From contig DKIB01000111.1 of NCBI GenBank assembly GCA_002454015.1, forward strand, positions 4,547-9,670: 5,124 nt of DNA, written 5' to 3'. Shown here piece after piece: positions 1 through 5,124 of the stretch. Position 1 is the first letter of the stretch. Each line of letters starts with the position of its first letter. The translations under genes were made by a program, and so were the position numbers. This DNA is from Proteobacteria bacterium UBA6729. Lineage in GTDB: Bacteria > Pseudomonadota > Gammaproteobacteria > Porifericomitales > Porifericomitaceae. Below the pieces are notes generated by a model. That model was not told the DNA's origin and did not search any database. It saw only the letters and a list, made by a program, of their open reading frames with translations.

Positions 1-168
1 CACTCCTTCGCCAGCCACCTGCTGGAGTCCAGCGGAGAGCTGCTTGCTGTACAGGAATTGCTGGGGCATGCCAATGTCAGCACCACCCAGGTGTACACCC
101 ATCTTGATTTTCAGTATCTGGCCGGTGTCTATGACCGTGCTCACCCGCGGGCCGGCAAATCCCGATGA
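1..168 (+). CDS. xerC: Tyrosine recombinase XerC, C-terminal end (5' part outside window)
   Basis: Frame 1 is open from the first base to a TGA at 166-168 and gives the last 55 residues of a site-specific tyrosine recombinase. XerC and XerD together resolve chromosome dimers at dif during cell division. The visible part begins just after the conserved HxLR box, at the [12 protein letters not shown] segment. It contains LLGH, whose His (visible residue 23, codon 67-69) matches the catalytic His266 of E. coli XerC. The nucleophilic Tyr of [10 protein letters not shown] (visible residue 32, codon 94-96) matches Tyr275. The tail with YDRAHPRA is typical of XerC rather than XerD, and the neighbouring hslV supports XerC. 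The catalytic Arg, Lys and HxLR residues lie upstream of the window. The stop overlaps the hslV start by ATGA, so the end of the gene is intact. Family assignment is secure; the choice of XerC over XerD rests on tail sequence and context. Confidence 0.93.
   Translation, partial: HSFASHLLESSGELLAVQELLGHANVSTTQVYTHLDFQYLAGVYDRAHPRAGKSR
165..168 (+). other. ATGA stop/start overlap, xerC to hslV
   Basis: The hslV ATG (165-167) and the xerC TGA (166-168) share bases. No convincing Shine-Dalgarno lies in the 15 bases upstream, so hslV translation probably relies at least partly on ribosomes finishing xerC. Coupling is inferred from the arrangement. Confidence 0.75.
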
Positions 169-704
169 ACCAGACCCACGCCACCACGGTACTCTGTGTG
201 CGACGTAACGGTCAGGTTGCCATGGGCAGTGATGGTCAGGTCACGGTCGGCGAGACCATACTGAAGGGCAATGCACGCAAGGTGCGCAAGCTGCGCGATG
301 GTGCCGTGATGGCCGGCTTCGCCGGTGGTACAGCAGATGCATTAACCCTGTTGGATCTGTTTGAAAGCAAGCTGGACATGTATAGCGGACAGCTGCTGCG
401 CGCGGCCGTTGAACTGGCCAAGGAGTGGCGCACCAACAAGCTGTTGCGCCGCCTTGAGGCGATGCTGTGCATCGCCGATCAGGAACGTTCCCTGGTAGTC
501 TCCGGCATGGGAGATGTCATTGAGCCGGAACGCGATGTGGTGGCCATCGGCTCCGGCGGCAGCCATGCCACAGTAGCAGCACGTGCACTGCTGGAACATA
601 CCGGACTGGCCGCGGTTGATATTACCCGCACGGCACTTGCCATTACAGCAGATATCTGTATTTACACCAACCACGAGATTCATATTGAACAGCTCCCGGA
701 ATGA
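165..704 (+). CDS. hslV: ATP-dependent protease peptidase subunit HslV (ClpQ)
   Basis: HslV is the proteasome-beta-like Thr peptidase of the cytoplasmic HslVU protease. It forms two stacked hexameric rings capped by HslU and degrades unfolded proteins and some regulators. The 179-residue product aligns without gaps to E. coli HslV from [10 protein letters not shown] through GSGG (129-132). The nucleophile should be Thr7, so a six-residue leader (MNQTHA) must be removed; E. coli needs only Met removal. Asp23, Lys39 and Gly51 correspond to the active-site residues 17, 33 and 45 counted from the mature Thr. GFAGGTADA (51-59), [11 protein letters not shown] and ICIYTNH (164-170) are family hallmarks. 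Two deviations stand out: Ser22 replaces the usual Gly before DGQ, and Ala162 replaces the Gly that normally contributes to the cation site. The ATG at 165 is the only start upstream of Thr7. It overlaps the xerC stop and lacks a clear Shine-Dalgarno, which suggests coupling. Function is confident. Confidence 0.96.
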   Translation: MNQTHATTVLCVRRNGQVAMGSDGQVTVGETILKGNARKVRKLRDGAVMAGFAGGTADALTLLDLFESKLDMYSGQLLRAAVELAKEWRTNKLLRRLEAMLCIADQERSLVVSGMGDVIEPERDVVAIGSGGSHATVAARALLEHTGLAAVDITRTALAITADICIYTNHEIHIEQLPE

Positions 705-714
705 TATCTGCACA

Positions 715-2019
715 TTGCCTCCACGGCGTATCATGGAGGAACTGGATCGCTTCATCATCGGCCAGAACGATGCCAAGCGCGCCGTGGCACTGGCATTGCG
801 AAATCGCTGGCGCAGATCGCAGTTGCAGGCGGACATACGCAGTGAAATAACCCCGAAGAATATCCTTATGATTGGGCCAACCGGCGTGGGCAAGACCGAG
901 ATTGCCCGGCGCATATCGCGGCTCACCAAAGTCCCCTTCATCAAGGTAGAGGCGACCAAGTTCACCGAGGTTGGCTATGTGGGGCGAGATGTGGAATCCA
1001 TCATTCGCGACCTTGCCGATACGGCAGTCAAGATGGTCCACGAACAGGCCATGACCGCAGAACGGGAGCAGGCCACGGCCAGTGCCGAAGAGCGCCTGCT
1101 GGATGCCCTCAAGCGCTCGGATAATGCTACCGCACCGCAGAACCGGGAGCAGCTCCAACACATGCTGCACCGGGGAGAACTGGATGATCGCGAGGTCGAG
1201 ATCGAACTGGATACACCCGTAGTCGGAGTAGAAATCATGACCCCGCACGGCATGGAAGATCTATCCAGCCAGCTGCAGGGAATGTTTGAACAGTTCACCG
1301 GCAAGCATGGCAAACAGACCAGCCATGTCAAGGTTTCCGAGGCCCTGCAACAATTGACCGAGGAAGAGTGCAACAAACGGATCAACAAGGATAACCTCAA
1401 GCGTGATGCCATTCACAACCTTGAGGAGAATGGCATCGTGTTCATTGATGAACTGGACAAGCTGTGCTCTGGTGCGGAACAACGTAGTGCGGAGATCTCC
1501 AGAGAGGGAGTACAACGTGACCTGTTACCGCTGGTAGAAGGCTGCACTGTCAACACCCGGCACGGCCTGGTACGCACCGATCATATGCTGTTTATCGGTT
1601 CCGGCGCATTCCACTCGGCACGCCCGTCCGATCTGATGCCGGAACTCCAGGGCCGTTTTCCGATACGCGTGGAACTCAGTCCACTGGGAGCACCGGAATT
1701 CCACCGTATACTGACGGAACCGGACTGTTCCCTGACCCGACAATATCAGGCCCTGCTGCACACCGAAGGTGTCGAGCTGGAGTTTGCCGAGGCCGGACTG
1801 CGGCGCATCGCCGAGATTGCTGCACTGGTCAATACCAAAACCGAGAACATTGGTGCCCGACGGCTGCATACCGTGATGGAACGGCTGCTGGAGCCTGTTT
1901 CCTTCGCTGCCCCGGAGCATGATGCTGCAACCAACCCGGTACGCATAGATGCCGCCTATGTGGATCAGCACCTCGGACGGCTGGCCGAGAATGCCGATCT
2001 CAGTCGTTATGTACTCTGA
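715..2019 (+). CDS. hslU: ATP-dependent protease ATPase subunit HslU (ClpY), TTG start proposed
   Basis: HslU is the AAA+ hexamer that unfolds substrates and feeds them to HslV. From the TTG at 715 the protein has 434 residues (E. coli 443). Visible elements are ELDRFIIGQ near the N terminus, Walker A GPTGVGKT (54-61, Lys60), the GYVG pore loop (87-90), an I domain (about 105-235), Walker B VFIDELDK (Asp245, Glu246), sensor 1 around LFIGSGAF (292-299), an arginine finger at Arg314 (ELQGR), sensor 2 at Arg382 in GARRLH, and the LSRYVL tail that docks into HslV. Start choice: the frame is open further upstream inside hslV, but homology begins at [10 protein letters not shown], matching E. coli MTPREIVSELD. 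TTG 715 reproduces that N terminus and lies 10 bases after the hslV stop. ATG 733 is the next option and would lose six residues. The ATG at 701 is out of frame. No good Shine-Dalgarno precedes any choice. The I-domain linker is about 9 residues shorter than in E. coli. The function is certain; the start is not. Confidence 0.94.
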   Translation: MPPRRIMEELDRFIIGQNDAKRAVALALRNRWRRSQLQADIRSEITPKNILMIGPTGVGKTEIARRISRLTKVPFIKVEATKFTEVGYVGRDVESIIRDLADTAVKMVHEQAMTAEREQATASAEERLLDALKRSDNATAPQNREQLQHMLHRGELDDREVEIELDTPVVGVEIMTPHGMEDLSSQLQGMFEQFTGKHGKQTSHVKVSEALQQLTEEECNKRINKDNLKRDAIHNLEENGIVFIDELDKLCSGAEQRSAEISREGVQRDLLPLVEGCTVNTRHGLVRTDHMLFIGSGAFHSARPSDLMPELQGRFPIRVELSPLGAPEFHRILTEPDCSLTRQYQALLHTEGVELEFAEAGLRRIAEIAALVNTKTENIGARRLHTVMERLLEPVSFAAPEHDAATNPVRIDAAYVDQHLGRLAENADLSRYVL

Positions 2020-2024
2020 GCCCC

Positions 2025-2375
2025 ATGGCGCCAGAGCCCGTCATCTCCAAACTGGTACTCACTAAGGGGGGTACTGCACTGCGCGTGGAATATGCCGATG
2101 GTGACAGCCACCGACTCCCGGCAGTGTTGCTGCGCAGTTTTTCTCCATCGGCAGAAACCGGTGGGCGGCGGGCCTCCGCAACAGAACTCCGTGCCATCGT
2201 CCCAACGGTACACATACTGCGCATTGAACCGGTAGGCCATTACGCCATTCAACTGTACTTTGATGACGGTCATGATACCGGCCTGTATACCTTCACCTAC
2301 CTGGGTGAGCTGGCCACCAATATTGACGCATATATGGAGCGCATAGCACGCGCAACAGAGAGCGCTAATGACTGA
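2025..2375 (+). CDS. DUF971 (GBBH-like N-terminal domain) protein of unknown function
   Basis: This 116-residue cytoplasmic protein has no signal peptide or membrane segment. It consists of a single DUF971 domain, the fold also found at the N terminus of gamma-butyrobetaine hydroxylase and at the C terminus of the plant Fe-S scaffold HCF101. Recognisable parts are the N-terminal beta pair with YADGDSHRLP (about 23-32), LLRSFSPSAE (about 35-44) and the strongly conserved stretch from about residue 67: IEPVGHYAIQLYFDDGHDTG then YTFTYLGEL. It contains no cysteine, so the Cys/His zinc site of the hydroxylase N domain is absent, and no catalytic residues can be named. It starts 5 bases after the hslU stop and its last 8 bases overlap ubiE, so it is probably translated with both neighbours. 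Standalone DUF971 proteins are common in proteobacteria; the domain call is confident, but the role is unknown and context alone does not settle it. Confidence 0.88.
   Translation: MAPEPVISKLVLTKGGTALRVEYADGDSHRLPAVLLRSFSPSAETGGRRASATELRAIVPTVHILRIEPVGHYAIQLYFDDGHDTGLYTFTYLGELATNIDAYMERIARATESAND
2357..2362 (+). promoter_or_regulatory. Ribosome binding site for ubiE
   Basis: AGAGAG, 5 bases upstream of the ubiE ATG at 2368, is a partial match to the Shine-Dalgarno consensus. It sits inside the DUF971 coding sequence. It supports ATG 2368 as the start and independent re-initiation despite the 8-base overlap. Confidence 0.5.
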
Positions 2376-3105
2376 GACACACGGCGGCTTTGCGCGTGCC
2401 ACGCCGGAGCAGAAACGGGACCGTGTCATGCAGGTCTTCTCATCGGTAGCCGGGTCATACGACCAAATGAATGACCTGATGTCATTCGGCCTGCACCGAC
2501 TGTGGAAACGTTTCACCGTGCGACTTGCACGCATCCAGAACGGCGAGCGCGTCCTGGATGTGGCAGGCGGCACCGGAGACTTGACACGCCTGTGTCAACC
2601 GCTGGTAGGCCAGCACGGCGAAGTCGTGATCTGTGACCTGAATGCAGACATGCTGAAGCGGGCCCGGGAGCGGTTACTGAATGCCGGACTGGTGCATCAT
2701 ATTCGTTATGTGCAGGGCAATGCAGAGCACCTGCCGTTCAAGGCGGAGAGCTTTGATTGCATACTCATAGGCTTCGGGTTGCGTAACGTGGCCAATCCGC
2801 AGGCGGCCCTCAGCGAGCTGTACCGTATCACCCGCCCCGGTGGGCGATTGCTGGTACTGGAATTCTCGCAGCCGGTCGTACGGGCGCTGCATCCTGTCTA
2901 TCGGTACTACTGTCTGCACTGGCTGCCCCGACTCGGACGGCAGCTGGTCAGTGATGCAGCGAGCTACCGCTACCTCGGCGAATCCATACAGGCCTACCCA
3001 CCACCGCAGCACATTACCCGCATGCTGCACCAGGCCGGATGGCGCACGGTGGATTGTTTTCTGCCGGGGGGTGGCATAGCGGCCCTGCACCGGGCAATAC
3101 GGTGA
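2368..3105 (+). CDS. ubiE: Ubiquinone/menaquinone C-methyltransferase UbiE
   Basis: UbiE is a class I SAM-dependent methyltransferase. It methylates the benzoquinol ring carbon in ubiquinone synthesis (demethoxyubiquinol to its methylated form) and, in organisms that make it, demethylmenaquinol. The 245-residue product (E. coli 251) shows the UbiE/COQ5 signature YDQMNDLMSFGLHRLW (31-46), SAM motif I VLDVAGGTGDLT (62-73), the acidic residue Asp90 in VVICDLN that should bind the SAM ribose, NAEHLPF (118-124), FGLRNV (136-141) and the second signature RPGGRLLVLEFS (156-167). DAASYRYLGESI and the ALHR end are also family-typical. The ATG at 2368 lies inside the last 8 bases of the DUF971 gene and is preceded by AGAGAG. 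The neighbouring ubiJ and ubiB indicate a ubiquinone role at least; whether menaquinone is also made cannot be told from this window. Confidence 0.97.
   Translation: MTETHGGFARATPEQKRDRVMQVFSSVAGSYDQMNDLMSFGLHRLWKRFTVRLARIQNGERVLDVAGGTGDLTRLCQPLVGQHGEVVICDLNADMLKRARERLLNAGLVHHIRYVQGNAEHLPFKAESFDCILIGFGLRNVANPQAALSELYRITRPGGRLLVLEFSQPVVRALHPVYRYYCLHWLPRLGRQLVSDAASYRYLGESIQAYPPPQHITRMLHQAGWRTVDCFLPGGGIAALHRAIR
3102..3105 (+). other. GTGA stop/start overlap, ubiE to ubiJ
   Basis: The proposed GTG start of ubiJ (3102-3104) overlaps the ubiE TGA (3103-3105). No strong Shine-Dalgarno precedes it, so UbiJ synthesis is probably coupled to UbiE and kept low. The protein length from this start matches UbiJ homologues. 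Confidence 0.65.
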
Positions 3106-3689
3106 ACAGTGCAACCGTACGCAGCTGGGCAGAACGCCTGTTGCAGTTCGCCCTCAGTCTGGATGAAGAATCCCTGAGTCGACTGGAGCTGCTGCAACAG
3201 CGCAGCATCCACCTGTACATAACTGATCTGGGCATTGCCTGGCGCCTGTTGCCAACGGACAGGCAGGTACATATTGCAGCCATCCAGGAGGCTGACCACG
3301 CCGATCTGGAAGTCATTGCACGCAGCGATGCGTTGCTGGCAGTGCTGTCTGATAAAGCCAGCCTGGTGGACCGACTGGAGGTCAAAGGCGATGTAGAGCT
3401 CCTGAAACACCTGGAAGAGTTGGTCAAGGGCTGTCGTCCGGATGTGGAAGATCGTCTCGCTGCCGTATTGGGTGATGTTGCAGCCCGGCAGCTGTGCCGC
3501 TGCGGTCGTGCCTCCGGCACCCTTACCGTGCGCGTAGCACACAAGTTCATTGAAGATCTGGGCGAATATCTGCATGAGCATGAATTGGCGACCCGCGTTG
3601 AAGAAACTGAAGGTTTTATCAATGCCGTAGACGAGTTGCGGGATCGCATAGAGCATCTGGCAGCACGCGTCCGTAAACTGGAGGCCTGA
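3102..3689 (+). CDS. ubiJ: Ubiquinone biosynthesis accessory factor UbiJ (SCP2-like), GTG start
   Basis: UbiJ is a non-enzymatic factor of aerobic ubiquinone synthesis. Its SCP2-type lipid-binding domain is thought to hold polyprenylated intermediates, and with UbiK it assists the soluble Ubi enzyme complex. From the GTG at 3102 the product has 195 residues, close to E. coli (201). Sequence similarity is modest but points align: LEVKGDVELLKHL (92-104) with E. coli LEVQGDIQVVQNF, LGDVAARQL (123-131) with the TGDIAAEGI region, and a C-terminal heptad-like helix ending VRKLEA, the expected coiled coil. The GTG overlaps the ubiE stop as GTGA; the frame also runs upstream to an ATG at 3039, but that would add 21 residues encoded within ubiE with no homology. 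LCRCGR (131-136) holds a Cys pair not seen in E. coli. The position between ubiE and ubiB, as in E. coli, is the strongest support. Confidence 0.88.
   Translation: MNSATVRSWAERLLQFALSLDEESLSRLELLQQRSIHLYITDLGIAWRLLPTDRQVHIAAIQEADHADLEVIARSDALLAVLSDKASLVDRLEVKGDVELLKHLEELVKGCRPDVEDRLAAVLGDVAARQLCRCGRASGTLTVRVAHKFIEDLGEYLHEHELATRVEETEGFINAVDELRDRIEHLAARVRKLEA
3680..3684 (+). promoter_or_regulatory. Ribosome binding site for ubiB
   Basis: GGAGG lies within the last codons of ubiJ, 9 bases before the ubiB ATG at 3694. It is a core Shine-Dalgarno match at a usable distance and the only strong one in the window. It fixes the ubiB start and suggests that UbiB can be translated independently of its neighbours. 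Confidence 0.7.
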
Positions 3690-3693
3690 CGAC

Positions 3694-5124
3694 ATGCGCC
3701 CCCTTGAGCAATTCTATCGCCTGTTGTACGTACAGCAGGTCTTGATTCGACACCGCCTGGATGAACAGATTCTAACCACCCCCTGGCTGCGCCGCTTCAA
3801 GTTTCTTTATCTGCTGCTGCCGTGGAACTGGTTCCGGAAACCGGATCCCTGCAGCCGCGGCGAACGGATCCGCAGACTACTGGAAGATCTGGGACCGATA
3901 TATGTAAAAATCGGACAGCTGGCATCCACCCGCGCAGATATGTTGCCGGATGATATTGCCGCACAGCTGTCCCTGCTGCGTGATCGGGTACCGCCGTTCC
4001 CCAGCACCCAGGTACGGGAGATCATTCAGCAACAATACCACTGCACAGTAGAGCAGCTGTTCGATGAATTCAATGATACCCCGGTAGCATCCGCCTCTAT
4101 CGCCCAGGTCCACTCGGCACGCCTGAAGGATGGCAGGAAAATCATTCTCAAGGTAGTACGTCCAGGCATCCGCGGCCAGATCGACCATGACCTGCGCTTC
4201 ATTCGCATGCTGGCCGGAATAGCCGAAAAATATTGGAGCACCGGACATCAACTCAAGCTCACCAACGTAGTAGATGAGTTTCACAAGACCCTGCTGAAGG
4301 AATTGGACATGCACAATGAGGCAGCAAACATCTCACAGATGCGCCGCAACTTTGCGGGCTCACCATACCTGCATGTACCTGCGGTACACTGGCAACTGAC
4401 TACTGCAAAGGTGCTGGTAATGGAGCATGTATCCGGCATCCCGGTGCATGACAAGAAACAGCTGCTGGCCGCCGGATACGAGCTGAGAGAGGTAGCTGAA
4501 AAGGGCATAGAACTGTTCTTCATACAGGTCTTCAGACACAAGTTCTTCCACGCCGATATGCACCCGGGAAACATCTTCATCACCCGTAACGATACCGGTG
4601 GAGTATGCCTCCTGCTGGTTGACTTTGGCATCGTCAGCTCCCTGAGCGAATATGACCAGAGTTACCTGTCCAGCAACTTCATGGCACTCCTGCAACGCGA
4701 CTACCAGCGCGTAGCCCGTCTCCACCTGGACTCCGGCTGGGTGCCCGCCAATACCCGCATTGATGAGTTTGAGGCTGCCGTCAGGCGCGTATGCGAACCG
4801 CTGTTTGACCGCCCCTTGCAGGAGGTATCCTTCGGCAAACTGCTACTGCACCTGTTCCGCACCGCCCAGCAATTCAACATGGAAATCATGCCGCAATTGC
4901 TGCTCCTGCAAAAGACCCTGATCAGCGTCGAAGGATTGGGCCGCTACCTGTGTCCCGACCTGAACCTCTGGGACACCGCACGCCCCCTCATGGAAGAGTG
5001 GATGCGCGAACGCCGCAGCGTACGCCGACTGCTCACCGGGCTGAAGCACGATGCCCCAATCTGGCTGGAACGCCTGCCCACCCTGCCAGACCGCCTGCTA
5101 CGCATCGTAGAGCGCCTGGAAGAA
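3694..5124 (+). CDS. ubiB: Atypical kinase/ATPase UbiB of ubiquinone biosynthesis (3' end outside window)
   Basis: UbiB belongs to the ADCK/COQ8 family of protein-kinase-like ATPases, which promote ubiquinone synthesis, probably by acting on membrane-bound lipid intermediates. The frame is open from ATG 3694 to the last base: 477 codons of roughly 545. Family-specific elements are the KxGQ motif VKIGQLASTR (71-80), the Ala-rich loop VASASIAQVH (131-140) that replaces the kinase Gly-rich loop, the nucleotide-binding Lys153 in ILKVVRP, the KELD motif with Glu203, the catalytic-loop equivalent FHADMHPGN (285-293, Asp288 and Asn293), and DFG (310-312). RDYQRVARLHLDSGWVP and QLLLLQKTLISVEG match the conserved C-terminal part of the domain. 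The C-terminal membrane helices expected after about residue 490 lie beyond the window. The gene starts 4 bases after ubiJ and has the best ribosome binding site of the window. No frame disruption is seen. Confidence 0.97.
   Translation, partial: MRPLEQFYRLLYVQQVLIRHRLDEQILTTPWLRRFKFLYLLLPWNWFRKPDPCSRGERIRRLLEDLGPIYVKIGQLASTRADMLPDDIAAQLSLLRDRVPPFPSTQVREIIQQQYHCTVEQLFDEFNDTPVASASIAQVHSARLKDGRKIILKVVRPGIRGQIDHDLRFIRMLAGIAEKYWSTGHQLKLTNVVDEFHKTLLKELDMHNEAANISQMRRNFAGSPYLHVPAVHWQLTTAKVLVMEHVSGIPVHDKKQLLAAGYELREVAEKGIELFFIQVFRHKFFHADMHPGNIFITRNDTGGVCLLLVDFGIVSSLSEYDQSYLSSNFMALLQRDYQRVARLHLDSGWVPANTRIDEFEAAVRRVCEPLFDRPLQEVSFGKLLLHLFRTAQQFNMEIMPQLLLLQKTLISVEGLGRYLCPDLNLWDTARPLMEEWMRERRSVRRLLTGLKHDAPIWLERLPTLPDRLLRIVERLEE

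Noticed and set aside
104..133. TTGATT followed by TCTATG at 18-base spacing as a promoter for hslV, or CTTGAT as a heat-shock -35 element
   Set aside because: The -10 match is poor, no sigma-32 -10 box follows, and the bases encode the conserved LDFQ end of XerC.
583..714. Upstream in-frame extension of hslU, beginning at an ATG at 583 inside hslV
   Set aside because: It would add 44 residues encoded over the hslV 3' end with no resemblance to HslU; homology starts at [10 protein letters not shown].
342..965. Antisense open frame across hslV and hslU (207 codons)
   Set aside because: It lies opposite two strongly conserved genes and has no recognisable motif; a coding shadow.
2017..2030. 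Terminator or promoter between hslU and the DUF971 gene
   Set aside because: Only 5 bases separate the genes; there is no hairpin with a T-run and no promoter-like pair of boxes.
2066..2071. Six-G tracts at 2066-2071 (DUF971 gene) and 3066-3071 (ubiE) as slippage or phase-variation sites
   Set aside because: They are short, both frames continue normally through them with conserved downstream sequence, and these housekeeping genes are unlikely phase-variation targets.
3039..3101. ATG at 3039 as the ubiJ start
   Set aside because: It would add 21 Gly-rich residues encoded within ubiE; GTG 3102 overlaps the ubiE stop and gives a normal UbiJ length.
3400..3689. A small RNA in the 3' half of ubiJ, like EsrE of E. 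coli
   Set aside because: I see no recognisable promoter, terminator hairpin with T-run or similarity that would support it here.
2994..3695. Two long antisense open frames opposite ubiJ (2994-3695 and 3014-3649)
   Set aside because: Both are low-complexity, Ser/Arg/Gln-rich translations typical of the reverse strand of a GC-rich gene, with no recognisable domain; ubiJ explains the region.

Overview
The window is a dense, single-direction (+ strand) run of seven protein genes, with nothing left over for RNA genes, mobile elements or CRISPR. The order is xerC (3' end only), hslV, hslU, a DUF971 gene, ubiE, ubiJ and ubiB (3' end cut off by the window). The gene families, the ubiE-ubiJ-ubiB block (the same order as in E. 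coli) and the link to xerC-hslVU point to a gammaproteobacterium. Similarity to enterobacterial proteins is clear but not close, and base composition is moderately GC-rich by eye. A Chromatiales-like or other free-living or symbiotic gammaproteobacterium is plausible, but I cannot name a genus.

Layout: positions 1-168 hold the C-terminal 55 codons of the tyrosine recombinase XerC, including the catalytic His and Tyr. Its stop overlaps the hslV start by an ATGA. hslV (165-704) and hslU (about 715-2019) encode the peptidase and the AAA+ unfoldase of the HslVU protease. A 116-residue DUF971 protein follows (2025-2375). ubiE (2368-3105), ubiJ (GTG start, 3102-3689) and ubiB (3694 to beyond 5124) then encode a C-methyltransferase, a lipid-binding accessory factor and an atypical kinase/ATPase of ubiquinone synthesis. 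No gap between genes exceeds about 10 bases and several genes overlap, so this is very likely one transcription unit with translational coupling. I see no promoter or terminator inside it.

How the genes work together: HslV and HslU form one ATP-dependent protease, with the HslU C-terminal tail docking into HslV. UbiE, UbiJ and UbiB belong to the ubiquinone pathway; UbiJ is a scaffold or lipid-binding factor for the soluble Ubi complex, and UbiB is needed for efficient synthesis. The DUF971 protein has no established function in this setting.

This is essentially a conserved housekeeping region, and I do not see an undescribed system. The points worth a second look are small. hslU lacks an in-frame ATG at the expected place: the ATG overlapping the hslV stop is in the wrong frame, so a TTG start or a one-base indel must be invoked. 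HslV has a short extension before its catalytic Thr, and Ala replaces the usual Gly at a cation-binding position. The HslU I-domain linker is about 9 residues shorter than in E. coli.
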